DNA of 64,000 nt from Larimichthys crocea (GCF_000972845.2 NC_040018.1:4551022-4615021); one strand, 5' to 3'. Shown: positions 23,661 to 36,072, numbered from the stretch's first letter. Notes: generated from the letters alone by a model not told the origin. Numbers and translations are program-made.

Positions 23661-25114
23661 ATAACCAATGATCAAAAGACCAAAACCAAATTGACCATGG
23701 TATTTTGATCCACTGCTAAAAAACTGCAACATTCAAAAATAAACTAAAATGTTTTTTGGCCAGTTTAAATGAGTTAAATTAAGTTTTGCGTTATCATTTC
23801 AGTTTCTGATTTTATTGACCAATACAGGTCTATGCATGGGAATCAGGCATAATACGCCTCATATCTTGTTACATTTAAACATACACATAAACTTTATAAA
23901 CAAAATGCCTACATTTTACAACTATTCACACACACGTCATGGTCCATATATATGGATATATATAAACTTGGCTTGTCATACTTTTAGCTTGGATACTGAT
24001 AGCACAAAATCAATCAAATGCTGTATTTTTTAACAACGATATGCATATTCTTTGGATGACTGACACTTGCTTGTGCCTTTCAATCATTTGGATTTGTTGA
24101 GACCTCTACCAAATCTTTTCGAGGTTATTGAACCCTAAAAAAAAAGTGTCTTTACATCCAAGACATTTATTTAAAATCCATAAATAAATAAAATAAAAAA
24201 CTAAATTAATTTCCCTTGCTGTCAAATCACACATATATACATTTTTTATCTAATCACCCATGTCTAACTTCATATTTCTCTATATTAATTAAGATGTGTA
24301 GGTGTCTTCAGTCAACTGACTCTACATACTTGTACACAAACATCCATTACAAATAGACAGTATCTACAAATTAGCTGCTAAAAATAACTCTGAAGTCCCT
24401 GATGTGCAGGTGACACTGAGGGCAAACACATACCCATACATCACGTTCACTGTCAAACTGTGAGCATGAAGGGACAAATTCTGGTGGCAGTTTACCTAAA
24501 AAATTACATTGTAACACATTTCATACGGTAAGAGCTTGAGACCAATTTAAACGCTCATGAATACTCATGAGTTATTTGTGGCATACCCTCAGGACAGCGT
24601 GTCAATTTGAACAAAAATATTCAAAACATGACTGAAATGAATCCTGCTAATTGCCATTTTAACTTGAAAAAACATGTCCCTAATTCGGTATTTATAAAGC
24701 ATGGAGACGATTTTCACAGCTGTGAGAGAGCTACTGTACCATCAATCAGCCTTAATGAGGTGTTTATTCACCAGGTCATTCATGCCACAGAAGAAGAAGA
24801 ACGTGTACACTGAGCGGAAAATCCTAATAAAAGAAAAACACTCAATAACGCATGGCGCTGTATGGAGTCTGTGAATGTTCTCAGTTGTTCAGGTCAGTTG
24901 TTAAGTTAAATCTAGGGCAGCTGGACTTGATTGGAGATTCATGTAATGGCGCTATGTCTGTCAACGTTTAATGCATCAAATATGGACAAACTGAAACTCA
25001 AACATTTCATAATGTAAAAATGTTCTGTGATCTATATATACTGGGAAAAGGGGACACTTCCAGGAAAAGATTCAAATCTAAAATGGATTTCATTCTCAAC
25101 TCCACATATTTACG

Positions 25115-25280
25115 CTATTAATCCATTTATTATCTATAACCGCTTATCCTTTGCGGGGCCGTGGGGGGGAGCTGATCCCAGCTGACATTGGGCAATAGGT
25201 GGGGTCATTACAGGGCTGACAAAACACAACCCCCACTCTCACATACAAACCTACGGGTGAATCTAGAGCACATGGAGAAC
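25115..25280 (-). mobile_element. tRNA-derived-type SINE fragment (3' part)
   Basis: 'ttatctataaccgcttatcc' followed by 'gatcccagctgacattgggc' and 'caaacctacgggtgaatcta' matches the inverted 3' part of the SINE described at 34323 and 34666. The tRNA-like head is missing. Confidence 0.65.
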
Positions 25281-25289
25281 TCCACATTA

Positions 25290-25470
25290 CATTTACACTA
25301 AACTGAAGTACACTGAACTGAACAAATTCTCAGATTTGATGTAAAAAAAAAAAAGCTGCTAAATGTTCCAGTATGTTCACTGTTTGGCCAAGTTTTCTGA
25401 CCTGAAAACCAAAACAATGAACCAAAATAGGCTAAAAGGTTAAGTTTAGTTCCTTTAAACCTCACCTTTT
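25290..25470. repeat. Teleost MITE-like repeat, second fragment
   Basis: Shares 'gctgctaaatg.tcca' and 'aaaaccaaaaca...aaa.aggct' with the repeat at 23215-23660, in the same orientation. Confidence 0.45.
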
Positions 25471-26554
25471 GAGTTATTTTAAACTCAGGCTGTGCAAAGG
25501 TTCAAACCCACAGAAATGTATTTTATTCTGTAGTCGAGTAGGCACCAATTATCTCAAGCTGAATTGTAGGAAAACGTGCATAAACACATCCACATTGTTT
25601 TCTTCCACATTGTTACTCTGAGGTAGTCTGTGCAATTTCTTTAAAGTAAGAAAAAGAAATTCTCTGATGAATAATCATGAAAAAGCATAACGAGTATTTT
25701 CCTCTGTGTATATCGGACGATGTAAGGTGAACTTATAACCCGTGTTTATTTTCATTGTGATATGTTTGCTTATTTTGAGTTGTTGAATTATTTACATACC
25801 TCATACATACTGCAACCGCTGGTATAGTAAACATGTCGAAATATTTGTATGCAAAAGGAAGGGTGAATAAACAATACATTAAAAGAAAATTCTCTGAAAA
25901 GCTGCCACATAATAATTTTATTAAAGTGGATAAGATGGCTTTAGAACATCAAAGCAGAAATAGAAACTGCACATTATGGGTTAAATAAACACTGCAGGGT
26001 CTGGAGATATGTGTTTTGATTTGGTCCATTGTTAATATAGACTGTAACATACCATATACACTCATGTTCAAACTATGTCCCATTAGTTTCTGGCCTTTAT
26101 CAAAGGGTGCATTCTTCTCTTCTTTGTTCACGGGCACAGCCGACGACAGCCAGCGTAGCAGAAACTCTGGCTTCTCAGTCTAAATCTGTATCCAGCTCTT
26201 TGTGTGCTCTGCTAACCCAGCCGGTGGTACACTGCTGTCAAGGCAGAGCCTCTTCCTGCTGCTGAATTGTACACGCTCTCTCCAGGATCCAAGACTCTTT
26301 TATTTCCATAGCAACCACGGCATCAAAATATGGTTCGCGGAGATCAACATGAATGCAAAAATATAAACACAGCATATGTGCTGTGTGTAAACTGGGCTCA
26401 CGACAAGGGAGTATTTACGCAATATGCCTCCGCAGTGTGTTTTAATCATGAGCTTTATTTAAAATCATCATATTAGGCGTGCAGAGCATGTGCTGTAAAT
26501 AAGGAACATCTTTACACTGTCATCTTATACGCTTATTATATATTCTTTTATTAT
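25471..26554. other. Non-coding interval
   Basis: AT-rich and unique as far as I can see. No exon or RNA gene recognised. Confidence 0.4.
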
Positions 26555-26642
26555 TATAACCTTTATTTAACCAGATAAAAAACCCATTGAGATCAAGACC
26601 TCTTTCACAAGTGTGACCTGGCCAAGAAAGGCAGCAGCATAC
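26555..26642. repeat. Retroposon-type repeat fragment
   Basis: 'aacctttatttaaccagataa', then 'cccattgagatcaagacct', 'gtgacctggccaagaaaggc' and 'agcagca' is a well-known fish dispersed sequence ('ttatttaaccaggtaa...gacctggccaag'). Confidence 0.65.
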
Positions 26643-26689
26643 TCAGTCATAGTGATCAAGACAGACGAACAAAAAAAAAAAAAGCTGTT

Positions 26690-27255
26690 GAACAATGGAG
26701 CAGAAACTTAAGTAGCTTTTGGCCACTGCTGTCCTTGTGGGTGCACTGTGGAGGCTGCAGCAATTTCTGTCCACTTTCTTTCCCTCCTCCACTCCATCAT
26801 GGTTCAAATGGGAGGACGCGTCAAAGAGGCACTCTAGCTCACTCCGCAACTCCACTAATTCTTCGCCTCTTCTACAGTCCAACAGAACTGAGACTTTGTG
26901 ATCTCCGTTCCGCCCTGAGTGAGCCGACAACTGGCAACACAGTGCTTAATATGGTCATGTTTACCACTGTGAAGCCAGCCGCCTGCTTTCTGACGGTGCT
27001 GGAGAGAGCCTGCCTACCCGTTCGTGTGATTGAACATCACTATTTGCACGAGCCGAGACTAAGAGCCTCCAATAATATTAATAAATATGTAACACTAAAC
27101 ATATTTGATTTTATCAGAATGTCAAGAAGAGATAAAGACCAACCTAAGACAGTGTTTCTCATCAAAACACAGAGTTTGATGCATTCTTTACATCCATGTT
27201 TGCCAGCAGTGTTCTAAAAACCCTACCAGTGTTCAAAAACTACACATGGCACCTT
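26690..27255. repeat. GC-richer repeat of unassigned class
   Basis: The block has clearly higher GC than its surroundings and ends in 'aactacacatggcacctttg', a terminus I associate with fish MITE-like repeats. A 160-codon plus-strand frame (26735-27217) crosses it without any recognisable domain, and I treat it as repeat noise rather than a gene. Confidence 0.4.
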
Positions 27256-30200
27256 TGAAAGACCTGTCACTGGATTTATTGTGAGTAACACATAGTCCAG
27301 TCTTTTGATGGCGGTGCTACAGGTTTTTTTTACAGCTTGATAATTCTTGATTTTGCCTTAAATAATAATAATAATATAATAAAGATTTTTTTTAATCTAA
27401 CACACTCACATGTTTACATCAAAGTGTAATTGTGGGTAAAAAATGAGCAATTAAACACGAATGGATTAAAAAAAAAAAAGAGACAGAAAGCTGATATCAG
27501 ATCATTCTGCCAACCCTAGGTTTACACCCAATGACTAGGTTTTATTAAACATCCAATTCCAACTATAGTTTTATTATTATTGCACTTATGGACAATAATC
27601 TATGGTTATTGTGTAGTTAAGAAAATTGTAATTACAGCTTTAAAAAGAATCACCACATAGAACCACACCGCTTCTATGCATAAAAATAAATAAATAAATG
27701 CAGCACGCCTAGATAGATTATGGGTGTTTAAGCTTCTGAGGAAGAGCCTTGTACTTGAAACGTCACTACTACTGGATTTATCTTTTTCATAGTAGTACAT
27801 ATTTTTTGATCCAGCACCCATCTGAGTGGACCTAATGATGTCTTTTTATCCTGTTTACAGTTTTAAAAAGCACAAATTTATTACAGGCTTATCACTAGAC
27901 TCCCATATTACTGTAAAGGCAGGCGAGCTACATGTACCAGCTTACTTTCTGCTTTGCTATATAAAGTGAATGCTGAACGTTGGTACTGTACGTACAACAT
28001 CTCATTAGTTTACACTTTTTAGCTGTGCCCTGCCCCAAATATTCTCTTTTTAAAGCAAATACATTGAACAGAGAGGCAGCTAAAAAAAAGAGAAAGATTT
28101 GATTGTGACTTTAGCATATGTGCCCCTCTGACTTGAACTTGATGTTGCATTGCTGACAAGGAATCATTTTATAATTGTTGTTAAATAGATTGCAGCCACG
28201 TCAGTACCAGCAAACATGCTCTGCTTACGTCGATTTAAATTGGTCTGTCTTGGATGAAGTTCCAGAAGGGACATGAGGTTGAGATTTCACCGAAAATCCT
28301 GTTGACAAGTCAGGGAAAACACTTCTGGCATGTAGCTACAGTGTCTATCTTCTTTCTTATTTCTACATAGGAAAGTCACTGTGCATCAGTACAAATAATT
28401 ACAGATTTCCTATGAGACCAGGCGGTATGTGGCTGTAAATATTACAGAGTATATTTGTCTACCATAAATTGCATAAATTGGATATGCATTTTTCAAATTG
28501 TTCATCTGACAAGTAGGTGTAAAAACCACATAAAATTCATTTAGAGAAAAACAAAAAGGTAATGAAGCAAAATGCTGTTATATCAAACAGAGTTAGCTTT
28601 GTATAGAAAATAGAGCTGCATTGCCTGCTTACCAAGCTCCTGTTCTGGCATGACACCAGCTAACAGCAGCTACAGTTAGCAGCAGTTGATTGTCCATCAC
28701 AAAATCCTGTACATCACTGGGAGTTGATGAGCAGCAACCACAGAACCTCAGAAAAACAGAAATTCTCCGTAAAATATCATTTAGTTTCACAAAAATCAGT
28801 GAAATAGGTGGGTGTTTATTGATGTGTGAGAAAAAAAAAAACGTCAAAAAGTTGAATTAATAACATCAATTATTTTTTAGTTTGACTCAGTAATTGGAAT
28901 ATTCTCACTTCCTTGCAGAAAAATAGACCAAACGCGGTGATCCTCTTCCACTCATCATCTTGGTTTCAAACCATTTAATTTTCCTTCCCTTTCCTCGCAG
29001 AGCCCTTTAGCGATGGAAAATGTATTTCTCTCACTTTTCATGTATGCAGCATGTATTTTATGAAATTGCAGGACCCGGGGATGTTGGACTTCATGTCACA
29101 GCTCTGTGGATACAAGGCAGGTGGCAAAATTATTACACCACTCTACTTTCATTCATCAGTTTGATACCGACTAGTGCATATCCCTTCATGCACTGCAGGG
29201 TATACCGCATGGTCCTGTTGGAGAATACAGTGACTTGTAACAGCTGCCGACCAAGATAACATTAAAAAAAAACTAAAGTCGTGATTGTCTGTTTAAGTTT
29301 GCACATATTGCTGAGTCAAACAAAAGTCCTGATAGTTACTGGTGTTATTGCTGCCTCCTCTTTTCTTTTTAAGTTTATTATATTGATTATTCATCATTGT
29401 ATTCCTGTCTTCTTCTTTTTTTTAATTATATACTACTCCTGTTATTGCAACCATGTTTGCCTGTTTAAATGTTCAAACTGTTCCACTTTGTTTTACTGTT
29501 TGGAGGGTTGCTCTCTGGTACTTATGAGTTGTTGTATTTTGCCTTTTATTGTTATGGTCTATTAATAATTCATCTTTTGAAAAGTACTCTGGCTGCACTG
29601 TAAAGACTGCCACTGAACCAAATGAATCACTAACGTCATCATTGCAGGGTGGTATGAATTATCTTCCTTTTGAGATGAGGAATATGAACACAAAGAATAA
29701 CCTTGTCCATTGTAAGGTAGGTAAATATTAATGTTACAGACATCATAATATACTTTGCTATTCACTGTTTTGCAGTTCAGCAAGTGTCCTGTGGTATGTT
29801 GTGGGGTCCAGTAGTTGTATAAAAGGACCATATCAGTGTTTTTGCAGGTTTACATTACTGCTGACCACTTTCCACAATCCGTGGTGTATAAATTTGTGAT
29901 TTTTTCCCCCCCAGCTTCAAGGCAGCTCACAGTTTGCATTGCATTTGCATTTCTGAAAGGTGTGCTGAGCCTTGAAACTTGCTTGAACAAGTGAACGTAA
30001 TCCACTGTAGTGCAAATCATGTCCGCTTTTATGTTTTTTTTGGGTTTTTTTTATAATTTATTGAAAAGGCAGCAAAGATTTTCAAAACTTTGCATTCACA
30101 ACTCCATGACCACACAACAAAAATGAAACAAACTTCACTGATTGATTGCACATCACGGACAACAGCTCTGCAAGATGATCTTCGGACTGTAAAGAATTCA

Positions 30201-30554
30201 GTGTCTACTCGTGGGTGTTTTCAAGGGTAGGAAATCATGAAAGGAGGAAAATAAGTGCTTTATAAACAAAAATAAAAGTGATTTTTTTTTTTTTTTTGCA
30301 AACAGGAGGCGAAAAAATGAATCAATAAAAATCGAAAGGCACTTTGAGTGCTGAATATGATAAAAAGCCTTTAATATTACACGGCTGACACCAACGCATT
30401 TGGGCTGAAAGCAAAACATTGACTTAATGCATAACACTTTCACTAGCATGGACCACACCATCAACAAGATATGTTTCTCAACAATAATGCAAGATTGTGA
30501 GTGAAATGTGAACTCTTCTTTGGTCTGTTTCTGCATTGTGGGGGAAAGAAATGA
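27256..30554. other. Non-coding interval
   Basis: AT-rich with several homopolymer runs. A splice-acceptor-like 'ccttccctttcctcgcag' at 28982-29000 is followed by a short open frame without a recognisable domain. No gene called. Confidence 0.4.
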
Positions 30555-30870
30555 GGCCGGTAGTGCGGGTGTGAAAGTGGACGAGAAGTTTAGGACCTGC
30601 TCTGTTTAAAGCCTATAAAAACAGCTGTGTGTAGGAGGCAGTAGGACTAAGGACCCAAATACAGATGCCAGGGACAAAAAGGAGCAGGTATAGATGAAGC
30701 ACTGATGGGATAATGACAGGCAGGGGTGTCGGCAGGTGAAGCTATTGAAACAGGTGAGCAGGATTAGTGTGAAGGTCAGAGGACCTCTGGTGGACAGGTG
30801 GAGAATGACAGCTCTGGAAAGTTCCTTAAAACATTAATGGGCCTTGGGGAAGTGTCTGTTCTCCTCTCCA
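30555..30870. repeat. Teleost dispersed repeat fragment
   Basis: 'ggactaaggacccaaataca' followed by 'gatgccagggacaaaa' and 'taatgacaggcag...gtgaagctattgaaacaggt' follows the wording of a frequent fish repeat (ACCCAAATGCAG...GACAGG). A related internal piece is at 44885-45150. Confidence 0.45.
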
Positions 30871-31079
30871 TGACACTGTTATCAGAAAACCCGAGCAACT
30901 TTTAATTATTTTCTTATCAGCTCACACGTTGGCACTGGATTTAAAGGAAGGAATATTTCCCTTAATATATTAACTATTAATACAGTATGTACATCGAAGC
31001 TAAAAAAAGAGGTTAATGAAAATCATGCTCTCTCTTGGTAACAAACTGTTCCAGCAGCATGTTCTCAAGTGAAACTTTC

Positions 31080-31430
31080 AAACTTTTCCCACCACGTACC
31101 ACCTCAGAAGATATTTGGCTCTTCAAGTATTACCATTATGCGGATAAGACAGTTAAAGCACAGCAGTGTAGGCCGGCCATATTCAGTTAAAGTTAATGCA
31201 GGAGGCAGGTTTGTTCCTAATAGGAAGATTATTTATTGTTGACAAGAAGCAGAGTAGAATTTAGGGGGAGAAGGGGGCACACACCTGATCCACACTCGCA
31301 GTGTTTTGGACCATTCATTATACCTCTGCTTACCATCTTGCTATCACATTTTAGCTTGCAACTAATCCTGGCTGTATGCATGTGCTGCGTGCGTGAAGAT
31401 TCGTCAAAAAATCTTGTAGAATTTTGATTC
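31080..31430. mobile_element. hAT-type repeat, diverged copy 2
   Basis: Collinear with 19780-20060: 'cgtaccacctcagaagatat', 'ggctcttcaagtattaccat', 'ccatattcagttaaagtta' and 'cctaataggaagatta' correspond to 'cataccacctcagaaaatat', 'ggcttcttcaagcaccacca', 'cccattcagctttggacaa' and 'ctattaagaagact'. The termini are lost. Confidence 0.5.
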
Positions 31431-31492
31431 CTCCACATACTACTAGAGAGAGAGAGAGACTAAGCTTATCTGCACACACATTATCACACCAC

Positions 31493-31634
31493 TGTCGCAG
31501 CCCATCGGGAGAAATTTGGGTTCAGTATCTTGCTAAAGGACACTTCAACAGGACCGGGGGAGCCAAGAATTTAAGAGGCGACCCTCCAATAACCAGATAA
31601 CCCGCTTCACCACAGAGCTACAGCCACCCCAGTT
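31493..31634 (-). mobile_element. tRNA-derived SINE (5' part)
   Basis: On the minus strand it begins GGGGTGGCTGTAGCTCTGTG and continues GTGAAGCGGGTTATC, then 'gtgtcctttagcaagatact' and 'gaacccaaatttctcccgat'. This is the tRNA-like head and body of a very common teleost SINE (consensus GGGGCGGCTGTGGCTCAG-GTAGAGCGG...). The A-box region TAGCTCTGTGG is visible and the B-box is diverged. The 3' tail is missing. Confidence 0.8.
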
Positions 31635-31731
31635 GCATCAGCGTCTTTCTGACAATTCATATGTAGCATTTTCATAATTACTTGAGTTAGTTTCATGGAT
31701 ATTAATGTGAAACACTAATGTAAAAGTTGCT

Positions 31732-31821
31732 ATTTTCCTCTCCCACACAGAGTTGAGCAGACTTCATTGTGGTTTTATTTTCCTCTCCCACACAGAGTTG
31801 AGCAGACTTCATTGTGGTTTT
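31732..31821. repeat. Perfect 45-bp tandem duplication
   Basis: A 45-bp unit beginning attttcctctcccacacaga occurs twice with no mismatch (31732-31776 and 31777-31821). The unit contains a pyrimidine tract followed by CACAG, so it also duplicates a splice-acceptor-like sequence. Confidence 0.97.
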
Positions 31822-32021
31822 TTAGAGAGAAAATGTGTGTTTTTTTTTTATATATATATAAAACATGAGGAATATACAGAAAGTGCAGAAAGTCATAATC
31901 AGCCCAGCGGGGCAGCCATCACGGTGCCAGCATGTTTGTCTAAGCACACGAGGCTATCCATGGCGGTGAGTTTTCACATGTCTCGACAACAGGAGCTGAG
32001 TGCTTTTCTTTTTTGAAGGTA

Positions 32022-34322
32022 AAATTATGCCGCTGGGTAGAAGTGGGTTTACATCACACGCTGCTGCACATAATATTGGCCTGTAGGCCCATCTCTCCAA
32101 TAATTGAGCTTTTTACCTCGGAGGGCGAAGGTTTGGTATGACAGGCGGAGAAAAACCCAACGTTGAAGGCTGATGCTAAAGCTGAGATAAGCCAAGCATG
32201 GGCAGGGCAGATCTATTAATGGAAGCATATCAGAAAAAAAGAAGAAAAAAAAAATAGCTTGTGGTCATTTTAGAGATGATTTGGAGTTGTGTGTGACAGG
32301 AAGGGGAAGCAGAAGTGACCTTGAAGCAGTTAAAGGCAAATTTGTACCTTATTTTGTATTCTTATTTTACATGAGCTCTCATTATGCTGCGAAACATTTC
32401 CCCCCCCGAAGTATGTATTATCTCTGGCCTGTCCAATTGTAGCTTGCAGCTACAAGCTTTATTTATTTTCCATTTAGCTGCAGCACAAAAATGCTCCTTC
32501 AAAGGCAGCTCATTTGAGCAACAAATATGCTCCTGATTTGCTACTTGCTAAAACATATTTCATTCCCTCCTCTGTGTAGGAAAACGCAACCCTAGAGAGA
32601 CAGAGCGAGAGAGAGAAACTTTCTTTCTTGTTATTTCTAGTCATGTGTAGTTCAATATTCCAATCATTACACATTATGCTACTCTGCTGTGCCGAGCCAG
32701 GACTGCACACAAAGCAGGAAGCGCCTAAACCTGCCGTGGGATTAAAAGCAAGCTTTGCATAGCTAAACAGTGAGATCCCTTGAAGCTGTCAGTCTTTTCA
32801 CTGTGCCATCCTCATAAATCAATACTGACATCAAATGTGACAGCTATAGATTTAACAACTTTGCCTTGATCTCAGAGAAGAAAAGTTGACTTCAGTGTAG
32901 TTACCTTACTTTCCTCCTCAGTGCATCACCTCGGCAAGGAGCTATTGACTGCGTCGACTCAGTGTGAAGTAGAATTGCTATTCTTTCCCTAATCTTTTGC
33001 TCTGTGCAGCTTTTTTTTTTCCGAAATCATCAGCACTTCCAGCACCTGCGGATTCTTTTCTTAAGCTACGAGGCTCTGTTAGTTTACATTATAAACACGT
33101 TATCTATTGGAAATCTCTTTCACACACTCTTTCTCTCGCTCGCCTCTTTTTTTTTTACCCCCCCCCCAAACTTGAATCATCCTGTAATAAATATGGTTGT
33201 GAGGCAACAGAGTCCAGCGGGAGGGGAGGGAGGAGAGCGGGGAAGAGATTACTAGAGCTGCTTGTAGAATTTTAAAGATCCATTATCTCAAACTGACCTG
33301 ATTTAATAAGCACTAGGGGACACTGGAGTATTAAATCTATCTGTGCTTTAATGAAAAATTCACCTAAATTATGTCGTTTTCAACTGAAAATCTTCCTCCC
33401 GGTTCCACAGGATACAGCCTGAATAACTGGAAGTTAATCAGGCTATAGGAGGCACGGAGACATGAGGAATTTTCCACATCTGAGAAAAATGACTGATTTT
33501 CTTTGCTGATTCAGCCGAGTTGACGCAGAGATGATTTTATAAGGATGTGTCTTTCTATGTGCCTGTGTCAGCAAAGGTGGGGACCATAAAATAATTGCTC
33601 CAATCTTTTACGGCCGTCTGCGTTGGAAACTTTAATTTTTTTTTGCATCATTGACAAATCGTGCGTCTCGTCGACTGTGAAACATTTAAATCATACACCA
33701 GTCAAACAAGCACTTCCTTGTCGGCTGGTGTGCTGTCACATCTTTTTCATGCCTGTTCTACCACGGCCTTCAAATCCACAATATTACTGCAGAGGAGTGG
33801 ACAGTACGCCCACGCGCACACTTTTACATAAATTATATAGTCCTGTCTTCAAGCTCTGTAGCTGACAGGCCATCAGCATATAAATTTACAGCAACAGGCT
33901 GCATCAAGGAAAAGAGGGCGGGTAACGTGCCATTTGAGAAACAGCAGTTGCTCATATGTTGCTATTTAAAGTGGCAATAAAAAAGTATTTATCATAAAAA
34001 CAGCTTCAAAGCAATTCATTGCTCCGTGTCAGTTGCAACCAAATTGATGCATACCTACATTTTTTTTTTTTTTTTACTAAAAATTCAATAATGAATGGAA
34101 ATTTCAAGTTCTTTTTTTCGTGAGTGCATGATCTCATGGCATGGATCTGTGGAAGACAGACCCAAACCTGTGCATCAAGTATTTCTTATGAAAAGGGACG
34201 TAAACACAAAGAATAATTAGACTTAGACTAGAGAGTCGACACAAATTTAGCAATTAATCTTGGTGAAAAGGAACAATACATTTTCCTGTACTCTATACTT
34301 CACACTCTCCATCTAACCTCAT
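32022..34322. other. Non-coding interval with possible conserved elements
   Basis: Unique sequence. A stretch at about 33275-33375 ('gatttaataagcactagggg', 'gagtattaaatctatctgtg') looks like a conserved non-coding element. There are homopolymer runs (T, C) near 33010 and 33150. The longest frames (80-92 codons) have no recognisable domain. Confidence 0.4.
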
Positions 34323-34604
34323 TCATCCATCCATCTACCATAACAGCTTTTTGTTATCAGGGCCTGGAGCCGATCCCAGCTGACATTGGGTGAAAGGCGG
34401 GGTACATGCTGGACAAGTCGCCAGTTCATCACAGGGCTGACTCATAACAACCATTTTCACCAACGGGAAATTAACCTGCATGTCTTCAGGCAATGGGAGG
34501 AAGCCGGAGAGAACCCACGCAGACATGGGGAGAACATGCAAAGTCCACACAGAAAAGCTCCCAGCCCATTGGGTGGGGTTCAGACCAGGAACCTTCTTGG
34601 CGAG
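34323..34604 (-). mobile_element. SINE, near full length (minus strand)
   Basis: Read on the plus strand it starts with the inverted tail 'catccatccatctacc', then 'ccgatcccagctgacattgg', 'gtcgccagttcatcacaggg', 'gagaacatgcaaagtccaca' and 'accaggaaccttcttggcga'. This is the reverse complement of a tRNA-derived-type SINE very common in teleosts (sense: GCAGTGGTTAGC head, GGATGGAT tail). It lies head-to-head with the split copy starting 61 bp to the right. Confidence 0.8.
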
Positions 34605-35102
34605 ACATGTTAAAGTAAATCTAATTAAAATGTATAAATAGAGTTACTGATTTATTTCTCAGGTTTACGCAGTGGTTACTGTCATACAGCAAGAATGTTC
34701 TGTGTTCAAGCCAACCAGTGGTGGGTCACCTCTGTGTGGAGTTTGCATGTTCTCCCAGTGTCGGCGTGGGTCTCTGGGTTAATTAACAGGTTAATTGGTG
34801 ACTGAAATAGCCCCGTAGGTGTGAATGTTACCGTGAATGGTAGCGTTGGAAAGTTCAAGTCTTTTAACTGACTCAGATCAGTTACTTCGTCTTAATCTGT
34901 ATGAACGAGCTGCTGCGCTTACTGCCCATCACACAGGCCTGTGGCTGAGCTGCCAGTCACACGGTAAATGAACGAGAGACTCAGACTTGAGGACGCATAG
35001 TTGAGTCATGAACTAATCTTTTCTGCTCCCTGTCAGTTGCCATGTGGCGAGGAAAAGTACTGCATGAAAATGAACGAATCACTCATTGAGACTATGCATT
35101 AC

Positions 35103-35892
35103 TAGTGGTATGTGATATTTTGGTATCGATCCGATACCAAGTAAATACGGGCCAGTATCGCTGATACAGATACTGATACTTTTTAATAAATAAGGTGGAT
35201 GCGTCATTAAATTTAAATCTCAATTAATTTTCATGACCTTAAGTGTTTTTTGTGATGTTTCCTTTTTTATTATTAAATTGTTCAAACCCAGGACAGAAAA
35301 AAATGTTCAGAAAAATTTTTAAGTGTTAACCCAGGACAGAAAAAAATGTTCAGAAAAATTTTTAAGTGTTCGCAAACCAGTAAACAAATTAAAACAAGTA
35401 CTGTTGAGAAACTGTAATACAAAAATTAAATTAAAATTCTCAACAACAAAAACAACAACTGCTGAAAATATAAATAATATGTAAACAACTTACCAACCCC
35501 CAAAGCCTTTAGTTAGTCTGTGTTTTGGTTGCAGGTTTTTGTTCAAAAACAGTATCAAAATAACATTTTTTGCTTCTAATGCACTTCACCTGTTACTAAC
35601 TGCCCTGCTTTGACATTTTGCTGTTGTCACGCTTTCAGCTTGAAAGTACAGCCACACGGCGCTCCTCTTCCTCTCTGCCGTTCTTCTGTTGTATTTTTTT
35701 CTAGAAATTAGGCACGCACTGCGTGTGCTGATGAACCTGAGCCAGGAACTTGCTTGCTTGTTTGCTTTGCACGTCTAAGTCACGTCACGTCACGTGACTG
35801 ACGGAAGCAAAGTGTGCCTGGTCTGCGCTGACACAGAAGCGGCGAGTCCGGTGACCTGGCTGTTTCCTCTTTGCCGAAACCGCCCACCACTA
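35103..35892. mobile_element. hAT-type non-autonomous element 'B' (790 bp), nested inside A
   Basis: It is flanked by TGCATTAC (35095-35102) and CGCATTAC (35893-35900), an 8-bp target duplication with one substitution. The termini begin TAGTGGT on both strands: left TAGTGGTATGTGATATTTTG, right (inverted) TAGTGGTGGGCGGTTTCGGC. The left subterminal region is rich in 'gatac' words (cgatccgatacc, gatacagatactgatac). The right subterminal region has CACGT repeats (35779-35796). No transposase frame is present. A perfect 43-bp tandem duplication lies inside (35285-35370). Confidence 0.85.
35285..35370. repeat. Perfect 43-bp tandem duplication
   Basis: The unit beginning aacccaggacagaaaaaaat occurs at 35285-35327 and again, identically, at 35328-35370. 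It lies within hAT element B. Confidence 0.97.
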
Positions 35893-36072
35893 CGCATTAC
35901 TCCCGAGTCATATAAAAGATTAGTTCAAATTGAACGAAACACCACTAGTGAATGGTTGTTTGTCTCTATGTGTCAGCCCTGTGAGGAACTGGTGACTTGT
36001 CCAGGTTGTACCCCGCCTGTTGTCCAATGTCAGCTAGAATTAGCGCCAGGCCTCTGCAACCCTGATAGGAAT

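Larger units (their letters stand above)
34841..35947. mobile_element. hAT-type MITE 'A' (309 bp when its own insert is removed)
   Basis: It is flanked by exact 8-bp target-site duplications, GTGAATGG (34833-34840 and 35948-35955), as made by hAT transposases. The ends are imperfect inverted repeats: TAGCGTTGGAAAGTTCAAG at the left and, inverted, TAGTGGTGTTTCGTTCAAT at the right (12 of 19 identical). It sits inside a SINE and is itself interrupted at 35103-35892 by element B. Without B and one 8-bp duplication it is 309 bp, far too short to encode a transposase, so it moved with help from an autonomous relative. Confidence 0.88.
34666..36072 (+). mobile_element. SINE (plus strand), split by a nested hAT insertion
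   Basis: The tRNA-like head is 'acgcagtggttactgtcata' with 'gttctgtgttcaagcc' as the B-box-like part. It continues 'tggagtttgcatgttctccc', 'ggttaattggtgact' and 'gtaggtgtgaatg', reaching 'gtgaatgg' at 34833-34840. The element resumes at 35948 with 'gtgaatggttgtttgtctct', then 'gtaccccgcctgttgtccaa' and 'cctgatagg'. Joining the two parts, with one copy of the 8-bp duplication, restores the normal SINE order. The insertion between them is 1107 bp. Confidence 0.88.

Noticed and set aside
26735..27217. 160-codon plus-strand open frame, the longest in the window
   Set aside because: It lies in a GC-richer repeat block, shows no domain, has no clear splice signals, and overlaps equally open frames on the other strand.
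28982..29160. Exon-like segment after the strong acceptor 'ccttccctttcctcgcag'
   Set aside because: The open frame gives no recognisable domain, and no well-placed donor continues it; likely a chance pyrimidine tract.
35778..35796. TCACG repeats (cacgtcacgtcacgtgac) as a possible regulatory cluster
   Set aside because: They lie in the subterminal region of hAT element B, where short repeats are expected as transposase-binding sites.
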